Shown here piece by piece: positions 1-8,185 of a stretch of 64,000 nucleotides of DNA; positions within the stretch are counted from its first letter, which is position 1; each line of letters starts with the position of its first letter. This stretch comes from Polynucleobacter sp. AP-Melu-500A-A1 (lineage in GTDB: Bacteria; Pseudomonadota; Gammaproteobacteria; Burkholderiales; Burkholderiaceae). The stretch covers positions 372,001 to 436,000 of the forward strand of contig NZ_JACVOZ010000002.1 of the NCBI RefSeq assembly GCF_018882125.1, written 5' to 3'. The translations under genes and the position numbers were made by a program. The notes below the pieces were generated by a model that ran no database searches, was not told where the DNA came from, and worked only from the letters and a program-made list of their open reading frames with translations.

Positions 1-390
1 ACCATGCCATTAGAAGAAGAAGGTATCCTGGCAGCTCGTGGACAAGACGTGATTGAGCGGGATATTCAGCGCTTTTCAGTCATTGAACATGATCGCGTAC
101 TTTTCGGGTGCGCTGCTCTCTTCCCCTTCCCAGATGGCGTTGGTGAATTAGCCTGTCTTGCAGTGGATCAAGATGTACAAGGTTCAGGTGATGGCGAGCG
201 CCTTCTTAAGCGGATTGAAATGCGCGCTAAGCAAGAAGGTATCAAAAAATTATTTGTTCTAACAACCCGCACTGAGCATTGGTTTTTGAAGCGTGGTTTT
301 AAACGCGCATCAGTGGATGATTTGCCTGAAGAGCGTAAACAAATTTATAACTGGGATCGTAAGTCCATGGTTTTAACTAAAGATTTATAA
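1..390 (+). CDS. argA: N-acetylglutamate synthase, C-terminal part (cut by window edge)
   Basis: This is the 3' end of an ArgA-type protein that acetylates glutamate with acetyl-CoA as the first step of arginine synthesis. The reading frame is open through base 1, so the ATG at position 4 is internal and the upstream amino-acid-kinase-like domain lies outside the window. What remains is a GNAT acetyltransferase fold: the acetyl-CoA loop QGSGDG sits near residue 60, and the family ending FLKRGF (about residues 95-100), followed by a conserved tail with YNWDRKSMV, is typical of ArgA. The yggX gene follows 15 bases later on the same strand and may be co-transcribed. A stand-alone GNAT enzyme is less likely given the ArgA-like tail. 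Confidence 0.85.
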   Translation, partial: TMPLEEEGILAARGQDVIERDIQRFSVIEHDRVLFGCAALFPFPDGVGELACLAVDQDVQGSGDGERLLKRIEMRAKQEGIKKLFVLTTRTEHWFLKRGFKRASVDDLPEERKQIYNWDRKSMVLTKDL

Positions 391-405
391 AGAAAGGTAT
401 TACAG

Positions 406-678
406 ATGGCACGCATGGTTCAATGCATCAAACTCAACAAAGAGGCCGAGGGAATGGATTTCGCACCCCTTCCAGGAGAGCTTGGCAAAAAGATTTGGAA
501 TCAAGTATCCAAGGAAGCTTGGACTGCATGGTTGAAACATCAAACTATGCTGATTAATGAAAACCGTCTCAATATGGCTGACCCACGCGCCCGTCAATAC
601 CTTTTAAAGCAAGTTGAAAAATACTTCTTTGAAGGTGGCGCAGACATGGCACAAGGCTATGTTCCCCCGGCAGAATGA
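406..678 (+). CDS. yggX: Probable Fe(2+)-trafficking protein YggX
   Basis: This 90-residue cytosolic protein matches the YggX family in length and sequence. In enteric bacteria YggX is linked to iron-sulfur cluster maintenance and protection from superoxide. The family's conserved cysteine is residue 7, in the opening [10 protein letters not shown], and the DPRARQYL and FFEGG motifs are present. A ribosome binding site AAAGG lies 8-9 bases before the ATG. It follows the argA fragment at 15 bases. The family assignment is firm; the role in iron handling comes from studies of homologues. Confidence 0.93.
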   Translation: MARMVQCIKLNKEAEGMDFAPLPGELGKKIWNQVSKEAWTAWLKHQTMLINENRLNMADPRARQYLLKQVEKYFFEGGADMAQGYVPPAE

Positions 679-739
679 TTGCTGCATCACAATAATGTAT
701 TAGCTTAAATTTTTATTAAAAATATATTTTGATTTGTTG

Positions 740-768
740 TTGACACTCTATAGCTAGAGGCATAGGAT
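740..768 (+). promoter_or_regulatory. Sigma-70 type promoter for a small RNA
   Basis: A perfect -35 box TTGACA (740-745) is followed, after exactly 17 bases, by a fair -10 box TAGGAT (763-768). This predicts a start near 774-776, right at the first predicted stem of the downstream structured RNA and not near any reading frame. Confidence 0.7.
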
Positions 769-774
769 GAAGTT

Positions 775-932
775 GTGGGGCGACAGACTTTGTGTCAACC
801 ACATTGGCGAAAGCCACTTGAGATAAACGCATCTATGCGTTTAAGGACAACGGAACCAATACTCTTCCGTTTGTCTACGCCATGTCAAGCATGGCAATCA
901 AACCCGATGGGCATACCCCGTCGGGTTTTTTT
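775..932 (+). ncRNA. Candidate structured small RNA, about 158 nt, family not identified
   Basis: The gap between yggX and rpiA contains an RNA-like unit with its own promoter and terminator. Successive stems can be drawn: TGTGG/CCACA (774-778 with 799-803) enclosing GACA/TGTC; TGGC/GCCA closed by a GAAA tetraloop (805-816); AAACGCAT/ATGCGTTT (825-842); GACAACGGAA paired with TTCCGTT plus GTC, one bulge (846-855 with 865-875); GCCATG/CATGGC (879-895); then the terminator hairpin. Almost the whole transcript is paired. No reading frame with a plausible ribosome binding site is present. I do not recognise the family. It lacks the signatures of tmRNA, RNase P and SRP RNA. A conserved RNA motif named after Polynucleobacter has been reported from comparative genomics, and this could be a member, but I cannot confirm that. 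Confidence 0.6.
901..932 (+). terminator. Rho-independent terminator of the small RNA
   Basis: AACCCGA (901-907) pairs with TCGGGTT (921-927), with an inner GGG/CCC stem, and runs into seven T (926-932). On the other strand the T run is poor, so it mainly stops plus-strand transcription. Confidence 0.85.
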
Positions 933-937
933 ACACC

Positions 938-1648
938 CTAAAATACAATCCGCTCTACACCAGCAGCATTACTCACCAAGAGTATGTTGGCCTTTTCTTT
1001 AGCAAATAAACCTACGGTGATCACCCCAGCAATCTGATTAATCATTGACTCCATTTTGATGGGATCAGCTATTTGTAAACCTGCCACATCTAAAATCCAC
1101 CCGCCGTTATCTGTAACGAATGGCTCACTTTGGGTTTGACCCAGATCGGCCCGAGTACTTTTTGCCAATCGCAAAGTAACCTTACCACCAAGCTTATCGA
1201 GCTCTCTAGTAATCGCCCCCCTCGCCAAGGGAATGATTTCCACAGGCAAGGCAAAGTTTCCAAGAACTGAAACTTGTTTTGAAGAATCGCAAATGCAGAT
1301 AAATTGTTTAGCCATCGAGGCAATAATTTTCTCGCGAGTTAAGGCCCCACCACCACCCTTAATCATGTGTCCCGCAGGATTGATTTCATCTGCGCCATCT
1401 ACGTAGGCAGGAAGACTCACCACGTCATTAGGATCTAAAACCTGAAAGCCATGTTTGAGGAGACGCTCAGTAGTCGCATTCGAACTTGAGACTGTCCCCG
1501 CAAAATGATCTTTATGGGGCGCTAGAGCATCAATAAAGCAATTCGCAGTCGATCCAGTACCAACCCCCAGGATCTGACCCGCTACTAGCTTTAAGACCTC
1601 GTCTCTTGCTGCCTCACCCACCATCTGCTTTAGTTGATCCTGATTCAT
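938..1648 (-). CDS. rpiA: Ribose-5-phosphate isomerase A
   Basis: RpiA interconverts ribose 5-phosphate and ribulose 5-phosphate in the non-oxidative pentose phosphate pathway. Visible family motifs are VGTGSTANCF near the N-terminus, VDGADEI in the middle and KGGGGALTREK, which together form the substrate site. The ATG at 1648 (MNQDQLKQ) aligns with the normal start of RpiA; a TTG four codons upstream (1660) is also open. The length of 236 residues is slightly above the E. coli enzyme. It is divergent from tal, 91 bases away, so two enzymes of the same pathway share one intergenic region. Confidence 0.95.
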   Translation of the reverse strand: MNQDQLKQMVGEAARDEVLKLVAGQILGVGTGSTANCFIDALAPHKDHFAGTVSSSNATTERLLKHGFQVLDPNDVVSLPAYVDGADEINPAGHMIKGGGGALTREKIIASMAKQFICICDSSKQVSVLGNFALPVEIIPLARGAITRELDKLGGKVTLRLAKSTRADLGQTQSEPFVTDNGGWILDVAGLQIADPIKMESMINQIAGVITVGLFAKEKANILLVSNAAGVERIVF

Positions 1649-1739
1649 CGCTTTGCTCAATGCCTTTACTGGAATGGAGTATTTAATCCATCTATCATAT
1701 GATAATCACAAGCAATCCTTTTAGATCCTTGATATCACG

Positions 1740-2690
1740 ATGAATAGCGCCACTTCCGCCTTAAATCAGCTTAAAAATCTCACTACTGTGGTTGCCGATA
1801 CCGGCGATTTTGAGCGCATGAAAGAGTTTGCCCCTCAGGACGCTACCACTAACCCCTCTCTAATTCTAAAGGCCGCTCAGCAAAGCAATTATCAATCTTT
1901 GGTGAACTCTGTGAAAGCAGCTCATCCTGGTATGAAACCAGGCGATCTAGTGGATTACATTTTGGTCGCTTTTGGATTAGAAATTCTCAAGATTGTTCCC
2001 GGTCGAGTTTCCACCGAGGTAGATGCTCGCCTATCCTTTGATACCAATGCAATGGTAGCTAAGGCAAAACACCTGATTGCACTATATGAATCTCATGGAA
2101 TTGAGCGTAGACGCATCTTGATTAAGTTGGCGGGTACCTGGGAAGGTATAGCGGCGGCGAAAGAATTAGAGGCCGAAGGCATACATTGCAATATGACCCT
2201 CCTCTTTTCATTAGTACAAGCTGCTGCCTGTGGCGCAGCAAACGCTCAACTAATCTCCCCCTTTGTTGGACGCATTACGGATTGGCATAAAGCAAAGTTG
2301 GCTAGCAACTGGAATGATGCTAGTCATGGTGGGGCCAATGATCCAGGGGTCACTTCTGTCAAAAGAATTTTTCATTACTACAAGCACTTTGGTATTGCCA
2401 CAGAAATCATGGGCGCCAGCTTTCGCAATACCAGTCAAATATTGGAGTTAGCGGGGTGTGACTTACTGACGATTAGCCCAGAGCTATTGGCGGAATTGCA
2501 AAATAGTAAAGTGGTAGTTGAAAAAAAATTAGATGCTGCTAATGCAGAAAACATTAACGCACTGAAATTAGATGAATCTCACTTTCGCTTGCAATTGAAT
2601 AATGATGCGATGGCCACAGAAAAACTGGCTGAGGGAATTCGTAATTTCTGTGTTGATACTGAAAAACTAGAAGCCTTACTTGCGCAGTAA
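1740..2690 (+). CDS. tal: Transaldolase
   Basis: Transaldolase moves a dihydroxyacetone unit between sugar phosphates in the non-oxidative pentose phosphate pathway. At 316 residues it matches the TalA/TalB class in length. The N-terminal DATTNPSLI motif and the Schiff-base lysine in [11 protein letters not shown] (Lys129) are present. The C-terminal section with [10 protein letters not shown] is also typical. It is divergent from rpiA. No strong Shine-Dalgarno is visible, and the ATG was chosen by alignment to family N-termini. Confidence 0.95.
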   Translation: MNSATSALNQLKNLTTVVADTGDFERMKEFAPQDATTNPSLILKAAQQSNYQSLVNSVKAAHPGMKPGDLVDYILVAFGLEILKIVPGRVSTEVDARLSFDTNAMVAKAKHLIALYESHGIERRRILIKLAGTWEGIAAAKELEAEGIHCNMTLLFSLVQAAACGAANAQLISPFVGRITDWHKAKLASNWNDASHGGANDPGVTSVKRIFHYYKHFGIATEIMGASFRNTSQILELAGCDLLTISPELLAELQNSKVVVEKKLDAANAENINALKLDESHFRLQLNNDAMATEKLAEGIRNFCVDTEKLEALLAQ

Positions 2691-2716
2691 AGTGTTTTAG
2701 GGCTTCTAGTAATACA

Positions 2717-2902
2717 CTACTTCTTAGCGGTATTCATGCCTATGAGGTCATAAGCTGGGCAATTGCCAAGCATGCCGGTTGCCAGGGGAATAATGCCAAT
2801 CCAACCCCATGCCCCAACAATACCAAAACCAGCTAAACCCATTAGGGTAAGGCCAACAGTCATGCGGAGTACGCGATCTGTGTGACCAATATTACATTTC
2901 AT
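2717..2902 (-). CDS. DUF2892 family small inner-membrane protein
   Basis: This is a small protein of 61 residues with two hydrophobic segments (about residues 14-28 and 32-48) and the family ending GNCPAYDLIGMNT. It matches the DUF2892 family, which also occurs as the membrane tail of YgaP-type rhodaneses; no function is established. A strong AGAGGGG site lies 6 bases before the ATG at 2902, which favours this start (MKCNIG) over the ATG two codons earlier at 2908 that abuts the site. It sits between the end of tal and the end of rlmB. Confidence 0.8.
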   Translation of the reverse strand: MKCNIGHTDRVLRMTVGLTLMGLAGFGIVGAWGWIGIIPLATGMLGNCPAYDLIGMNTAKK

Positions 2903-2942
2903 AATCATCCCCTCTTAAAGAATTGATTAGCCGATTGGCTTT

Positions 2943-3698
2943 TTACTTTTCAGTCTTTAATAAGCGCTGTCTTAATGCTTCATACAAGCATACGCCACTT
3001 GCAACGGAAACGTTCAAACTTTCAACAACGCCTTGCATTGGGATTCGTACTAACTCATCACAGGTTTCACGGGTTAAACGGCGCATTCCCTCACCTTCAG
3101 CACCCATCACAATAGCAATGGATCCAGTCAGATTAAGATCGTAGATCGATTTTTCAGCTTCATCATCGGTTCCAATCAACCAAACACCCGCTTCTTGCAT
3201 TTCCTTCATGCTTCGGACCAAGTTGGTAACAGTAATGACTGGTATCACTTCAGATGCACCACTAGATACCTTACTAACCGTGGCATTAATCGAGGCAGAA
3301 CGATCTTTGGGGATCACTACTGCATCCACGCCTGCGCCATCAGCCACCCGTAAACAGGCGCCAAAGTTATGGGGGTCAGTAATGCCATCTAAAACCAAGA
3401 ACAAGGGCTTTTCTTTTGCACCTTCAACATCCTCTACTACCTCAGTAATCGTTCGAGCGATTGTCAATTTTTCTGCTAAGGCAACGACGCCTTGATGGCG
3501 ATCATGTCCAGCCAATTTATGCAAACGTTCTGCATCTGCGGCATGCAATCTTTCGCCTAAAACTTCTTCAGCCTGTTTGAGAAAATCCCCCATCCGCCTA
3601 TCGCGACGACCAGGATCAAAATAGACTGACTTTAGACTTTCAGGATCTACTCGCAAGCGCGCTTGTACTGCATGAAAACCCACTAATATTTGTTTCAT
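2943..3698 (-). CDS. rlmB: 23S rRNA (guanosine-2251-2'-O)-methyltransferase RlmB
   Basis: RlmB is a SpoU/TrmH-class methyltransferase that modifies G2251 in the ribosomal P-loop using S-adenosylmethionine. The N-terminal RNA-binding region (GFHAVQARL) is followed by the three SpoU knot motifs: [16 protein letters not shown] (motif 1), [13 protein letters not shown] (motif 2) and [15 protein letters not shown] (motif 3). Length 251 is normal. It follows rnr on the same strand after 22 bases, an rnr-rlmB pairing also found in enteric bacteria. Confidence 0.95.
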   Translation of the reverse strand: MKQILVGFHAVQARLRVDPESLKSVYFDPGRRDRRMGDFLKQAEEVLGERLHAADAERLHKLAGHDRHQGVVALAEKLTIARTITEVVEDVEGAKEKPLFLVLDGITDPHNFGACLRVADGAGVDAVVIPKDRSASINATVSKVSSGASEVIPVITVTNLVRSMKEMQEAGVWLIGTDDEAEKSIYDLNLTGSIAIVMGAEGEGMRRLTRETCDELVRIPMQGVVESLNVSVASGVCLYEALRQRLLKTEK

Positions 3699-3720
3699 CT
3701 TCTTCTATCTTATGTGCGTG

Positions 3721-6105
3721 CTATTTACGTCTTGCATTGGTACTACGCACTGGAGGCTTCGAGCCGGCAGGCTTGCCAACCGATCTGCCTTGCTTATTGG
3801 CTTTACCGTTTTTGCGACTAGCCTTGCTTTTGGATTGAGTAGCACTCAAGGTTCCAGAGGATTTGGCCGCATTAACATTAATGCCACTGGGTTTTTGTGG
3901 CACTTTACTAGATGGCCTAGTCTTCTTGGAAGCGGCTTTCTTATTTGGCCTACCAGTATCGCTCGCTAAGAGTAGTTGACGACGGTTACTTGAGCCACCA
4001 GCTTCAGCGCCCATAGATTTAACCAGACTGAATTCAATCTTGCGAGCATCTAGATCTACCCTGCTTACCAAGACGTGCAAGCGATCACCTAAGCGATAGC
4101 GAATGCCTGTTCGCTCGCCACGCAATTCTTGGCGCGCTTCGTCGTATTGGAAATAATCGCCTCCCAACTCGGTAACGTGCACCATACCCTCAACGAATAA
4201 ATTCTCTAACTGAATAAACAATCCGAAGTTAGCGACGCCTGTAACCGTGCCGGCATACTCTTGGCCTAAATGGTCACGCATGTAATAACACTTGAGCCAT
4301 GCCTCGACATCACGTGATGCCTCATCGGCACGACGCTCATTAGAAGAGCAGTGGACACCTAACTGCCCCCAGATTGGTAATGCAGCATTGGCGCCTTTTG
4401 GCAATCTTGCGCCTTTAGCTAGACCTGCCTTAGCATCGCTTTGCGATTTCTTGGCATTCACCGCATTCTCACGACCCTTACCTTTGCGAGGCAAAGTCAG
4501 GTTGAGTGGTACTTTTGGCGGCAAGACTGGAACATAAGGCTTTTTCTGAAGAATCGACTTGATCACTCGATGTGTCAATAAGTCTGGATAGCGGCGAATC
4601 GGGCTAGTGAAATGGGAATATGCTGGATAAGCCAAACCGAAGTGACCTTCATTATCTGGCTGATACATCGCTTGCTGCATTGAGCGCAATACCACTGACT
4701 GGAGCATATTGGCATCAGGCCGATCTTTGATTGCGCGCATCAGTTTGGCAAAATCTCGTGGCTTTGGTTTCTCACCACCATCCAAAGAAAGACCTGAGGT
4801 CCTTAAGACTTGACGTAAAGTAACCAATTTCTCTTCTGATGGCTCACCGTGAACTCGATAAAGGCTTAGGTGCTTATTTTTATCAATATAGTCAGCAGCG
4901 CAAACGTTGGCCGTCAACATGCACTCCTCAATTAAGCGGTGCGCATCATTTCGGATGCGAGGCTCAATACGCATGATCTTGCCGAGCTCATTACTGATAA
5001 TTTGGGTTTCAGTCGTATCAAATTCAATTGCACCACGTCGCTCTCGTGCAGCTAAGAGTATTTTATAGAGCGAATATAAATTTGTTAGTAATGGACGGAA
5101 TTGCCCAAAACGCACAGCTTCTGGGCCTTTGCTATTGGATAAGATTTCCCAAACGGTGTCGTAGGTGAATCGTTGCGCTGAATGCATTACCGCTGGATAG
5201 AACTGATAGGCCAAGACAATGCCATTGTTATCCACCACAGAATCACAAACCATACAGAGACGATCTACACCAGGGTTTAGAGAACAAAGGCCATTGGAGA
5301 TCTTCTCGGGCAACATCGGTATTACCCTTCTTGGGAAATACACCGAGGTAGCGCGCAACAAACCCTCTTCATCTAAAGGATGATTTGGTTTAACGTAATG
5401 CGAGACATCAGCAATGGCCACGATGAGGCGCCAAGCCTTGGTTTTTCCATACATGATCGGCTCGCAATACACCGCATCATCAAAATCTCGTGCATCAGCA
5501 CCGTCGATGGTGACCAAAGGCACGTCGCGCAAATCTACTCGACCTTCTAAATCTTCCTGTTGAACGCTATCTGGTAACGCTGCAGCCTCTTTCATTGCTG
5601 CTGCAGAAAACTCATGAGGAACACCATACTTGCGAACAGCTATTTCAATTTCCATGCCCGGGTCATCAATTTCGCCCAAGACCTCAACCACCCTCCCCAC
5701 TGCCTGACGATAACTATCGGGATAGTCAATAATTTCGACACTCACCACTTGGCCTAACTTAGCATTACCTTGTCCTTTGGGTGGGATCAAGATGTCATGA
5801 CCGATACGCTTATCTTCGGGAGCGACAATCAATACGCCATTTTCATTTAAGAGTCGGCCGATCACTACCTTATTGGCATGGAGGACAACTTCAACAATCT
5901 GTCCCTCTGGGCGTCCACGCCGATCTGTTCCCAATACTCTGACATTTACTCTGTCACCGTGCATTACGCGAGACATTTCTCTTTCAGAGAGAAAAATATC
6001 TTCACCACCATCATCGGGAATGACAAAACCAAATCCATCTCGGTGTCCTTGGACTGTTCCTAAACGATCAGCCTCACGTGGCACCAAGTCTTTTGCTTTA
6101 CGCAT
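3721..6105 (-). CDS. rnr: Ribonuclease R
   Basis: RNase R is a processive 3'-5' exoribonuclease of the RNB family that degrades structured RNA and helps with mRNA and rRNA quality control. The order is typical: two cold-shock-like domains at the N-terminus (GFGFVIPDDGGEDIF), the RNB catalytic core with metal-binding DARDFDDAVY, an S1 domain (GTVTGVANFGLFIQLEN), and a lysine- and serine-rich tail of about 90 residues. Within the core there is a basic insertion after PLNLTLPRKG, about 30-40 residues long. A clear GAAGGA site lies 6 bases before the ATG. It heads the rnr-rlmB pair. Confidence 0.95.
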   Translation of the reverse strand: MRKAKDLVPREADRLGTVQGHRDGFGFVIPDDGGEDIFLSEREMSRVMHGDRVNVRVLGTDRRGRPEGQIVEVVLHANKVVIGRLLNENGVLIVAPEDKRIGHDILIPPKGQGNAKLGQVVSVEIIDYPDSYRQAVGRVVEVLGEIDDPGMEIEIAVRKYGVPHEFSAAAMKEAAALPDSVQQEDLEGRVDLRDVPLVTIDGADARDFDDAVYCEPIMYGKTKAWRLIVAIADVSHYVKPNHPLDEEGLLRATSVYFPRRVIPMLPEKISNGLCSLNPGVDRLCMVCDSVVDNNGIVLAYQFYPAVMHSAQRFTYDTVWEILSNSKGPEAVRFGQFRPLLTNLYSLYKILLAARERRGAIEFDTTETQIISNELGKIMRIEPRIRNDAHRLIEECMLTANVCAADYIDKNKHLSLYRVHGEPSEEKLVTLRQVLRTSGLSLDGGEKPKPRDFAKLMRAIKDRPDANMLQSVVLRSMQQAMYQPDNEGHFGLAYPAYSHFTSPIRRYPDLLTHRVIKSILQKKPYVPVLPPKVPLNLTLPRKGKGRENAVNAKKSQSDAKAGLAKGARLPKGANAALPIWGQLGVHCSSNERRADEASRDVEAWLKCYYMRDHLGQEYAGTVTGVANFGLFIQLENLFVEGMVHVTELGGDYFQYDEARQELRGERTGIRYRLGDRLHVLVSRVDLDARKIEFSLVKSMGAEAGGSSNRRQLLLASDTGRPNKKAASKKTRPSSKVPQKPSGINVNAAKSSGTLSATQSKSKASRKNGKANKQGRSVGKPAGSKPPVRSTNARRK

Positions 6106-6245
6106 TTAATTCCTTCGGCAATACATGCCCTATATATATCTATTGATATCTATTTTTGTTATGAATAAGGCTACTGTATCAAACCATCAAGTCTGAAGAG
6201 AAAAAGCCAAATTGGGCGGGAAAAGTCCAAATACACCCATCCCTC

Positions 6246-6251
6246 TATAAT
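6246..6251 (+). promoter_or_regulatory. -10 box of the tRNA-Leu promoter
   Basis: A consensus TATAAT lies 8 bases before the first base of the mature tRNA, so the precursor would have almost no leader. The matching -35 region is weak (no TTGACA at 16-18 bases). Confidence 0.5.
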
Positions 6252-6259
6252 AGTGGCAT

Positions 6260-6346
6260 GCCCAGGTGGCGAAATTGGTAGACGCACCAGCTTCAGGTGC
6301 TGGCGATCGTAAGGTTGTGGGGGTTCGAGTCCCTTCCTGGGCACCA
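6260..6346 (+). tRNA. tRNA-Leu (anticodon CAG)
   Basis: The full cloverleaf is visible. The acceptor stem is GCCCAGG/CCTGGGC, the discriminator is A and CCA is encoded. The anticodon stem is CCAGC/GCTGG around the loop TTCAGGT, which gives anticodon CAG for leucine codon CUG. There is a long variable arm typical of leucine tRNAs, and a T loop in GGTTCGAGTCC. It stands alone between rnr and glxR. No duplicated 3' end that would mark an integrated element was found nearby. Confidence 0.97.
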
Positions 6347-6386
6347 AACAAGACTTACCGACGCTTAGCGCCGGTTGCAAGAAAAA

Positions 6387-7286
6387 TTAGGCCTTCTGCC
6401 CAATTTCGAAGTTAGCCAACTTCTCTAATGCCCTCACCATTGCTGAATGATCCCAAGCTTTGCCGCCGTGAGCTGTACAAGCATTAAATAACTCTTGTGC
6501 TGTAGCCGTATTAGGCAAAGAAACTCCCAGTGCTTTCGCGCTATTTAGAGCCAAATTGAGATCTTTTTGATGTAATTCAATCCGAAATCCTGGATCAAAC
6601 GTACGCTTTACCATACGCTCACCATGCACTTCCAAGATCTTAGAGCTTGCAAAGCCGCCCATTAATGCTTGGCGTACTTTCTCAGGATCAGCTCCCGCTT
6701 TAGCGGCAAATAATAGTGCTTCGCCAACCGCCTCAATATTGAGAGCAACAATGATCTGATTAGCCACTTTAGCAGTTTGACCATCGCCATTACCGCCGAC
6801 TAAATTAATGTTTTTACCAATCAAGGCAAACAAAGGTTTGATTTTTTCAAAAGTGGATTCAGCGCCGCCAACCATAATGGATAAAGTTGCATTTTTTGCA
6901 CCCACTTGTCCGCCAGATACCGGTGCATCCAAATACTCACAACCCAATGCGTTTATCTTTTGAGCAAATTCCTTGGTTGCAATTGGAGAAATCGAGCTCA
7001 TATCAATGACGATCTTGCCTTTAGATAAGCCAGATGCAACGCCATTCTCACCAAATAAAACTTTTTCCACATCTGGTGTATCAGGAACCATGATGAAAAT
7101 AACATCTGAGTTCCGAGCTACCTCAGCAGGTGTAGCAACTTTCACCGCTGATGAATTAGCAATCTCTTCTGGAATCTTGCCTCTAGTATTCACAAATAAC
7201 TCATGGCCTGCATTAATAAAGTGCCCTGCCATTGGCGCGCCCATAATACCAAGGCCAATAAAGCCAATTTTTTGTGAGTTACTCAT
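6387..7286 (-). CDS. glxR: 2-hydroxy-3-oxopropionate (tartronate semialdehyde) reductase
   Basis: This is an NAD(P)H-dependent enzyme of the beta-hydroxyacid dehydrogenase family that reduces tartronate semialdehyde to D-glycerate. Seen in the sequence: the N-terminal dinucleotide loop GFIGLGIMGAPMA, the substrate motif DAPVSGGQVGA near residue 120, and a lysine in the KVANQIIVALN helix that matches the family's catalytic lysine. Length 299 is normal. It is the last gene of gcl-hyi-glxR, 33 bases after hyi, and this context selects the tartronate semialdehyde substrate over hydroxyisobutyrate. The names garR and glxR are both used for this activity. Confidence 0.9.
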   Translation of the reverse strand: MSNSQKIGFIGLGIMGAPMAGHFINAGHELFVNTRGKIPEEIANSSAVKVATPAEVARNSDVIFIMVPDTPDVEKVLFGENGVASGLSKGKIVIDMSSISPIATKEFAQKINALGCEYLDAPVSGGQVGAKNATLSIMVGGAESTFEKIKPLFALIGKNINLVGGNGDGQTAKVANQIIVALNIEAVGEALLFAAKAGADPEKVRQALMGGFASSKILEVHGERMVKRTFDPGFRIELHQKDLNLALNSAKALGVSLPNTATAQELFNACTAHGGKAWDHSAMVRALEKLANFEIGQKA

Positions 7287-7319
7287 ACTTAATCCTCAAT
7301 GTTTTGATTTTTTACTAAG

Positions 7320-8123
7320 TTAGATGTAGATGCTCTCTTGATATGGATGCTCATAGTGTTGCATCCAACCAAGACCAGCAACTGTATTTTTTAGTGGCTT
7401 ATATTCGCAGCCAATCCAGCCATTGTAGCCAATCTGATCTAACAAACCAAACAAATAGTCATAGTTAATCTCGCCAGTACCCGGCTCATTACGGCCTGGG
7501 TTGTCCGCTATTTGAATATGCGCAATGCGGGGTAAGTATTTTTTAATCGTACTGGCAATCTCGCCCTCCATACGCTGTGCATGATAGATGTCATATTGCA
7601 GATACAAATTATCCGAACCTACCTCATCCATGATGTCAATTGCCTGTTGGGTTTTCGACAGATAAAACCCAGGTATATCAAAGGTATTAATTGGCTCAAT
7701 CAGTAATTTAATATTTGCTTTCTTTAATTGCTCAGCAGCATATTGCAGATTACTAACAAAGGTACCGCGCAGTACCTGAGGATCTACTCCAGCAGGCGCT
7801 TTACCAGCCAAGCAATTGAGCTGACGGACATTCAAGTAAGTTGCGTATTCAATTGCCTTAGCAACACCAGCACGGAACTCCTCTACGCGATCTGGAAGAC
7901 ATGCAATGCCACGCTCGCCCGCATCCCAATCCCCTGCTGGCAGGTTATGCAGAACTAATTTAAGAGCATAGGCATCAAGCTGCGATTTAATTTCTTCCTT
8001 CGAATACGGGTAAGGAAATAGAAACTCAACTGCTTTGAAACCTCCAATCTTGGCTAGCGCAAAACGCTCCAAAAATGGTTTTTCATTAAACAACATTGTG
8101 AGGTTAGCTACAAACTTAGGCAT
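7320..8123 (-). CDS. hyi: Hydroxypyruvate isomerase
   Basis: This TIM-barrel isomerase of the AP-endonuclease-2/xylose isomerase superfamily interconverts hydroxypyruvate and tartronate semialdehyde. The sequence follows E. coli Hyi closely: HNLPAGDWDAGERGIAC, LLIEPINTFDIPGF, YDIYHAQRMEGE and ADNPGRNEPGTGEINYDYLF, containing the acidic and histidine residues of the metal site. At 267 residues it is close to the family norm of 258. The start has AAGGAATAGG just upstream. It sits between gcl (62 bases) and glxR (33 bases), as in classical glyoxylate operons. Confidence 0.93.
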   Translation of the reverse strand: MPKFVANLTMLFNEKPFLERFALAKIGGFKAVEFLFPYPYSKEEIKSQLDAYALKLVLHNLPAGDWDAGERGIACLPDRVEEFRAGVAKAIEYATYLNVRQLNCLAGKAPAGVDPQVLRGTFVSNLQYAAEQLKKANIKLLIEPINTFDIPGFYLSKTQQAIDIMDEVGSDNLYLQYDIYHAQRMEGEIASTIKKYLPRIAHIQIADNPGRNEPGTGEINYDYLFGLLDQIGYNGWIGCEYKPLKNTVAGLGWMQHYEHPYQESIYI

Positions 8124-8185
8124 TCCTATTCCTTAATAACAATCAAACTGGACGATACATGGGTAAATTCAAGGCAATGAAGTGA

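Noticed and set aside
775-932. 6S RNA or tmRNA identity for the structured RNA
   Set aside because: There is no long closing stem with a central bubble as in 6S RNA and no tRNA-like ends or tag frame as in tmRNA; the chain of short hairpins is different.
775-1002. 75-residue ORF on the plus strand across the small RNA
   Set aside because: It runs through the terminator hairpin and into the rpiA 3' end, has no convincing ribosome binding site, and its translation looks like non-coding sequence.
6260-6386. Integrated element at tRNA-Leu
   Set aside because: No duplicated tRNA 3' end, integrase or atypical genes follow; the glyoxylate operon ends there.
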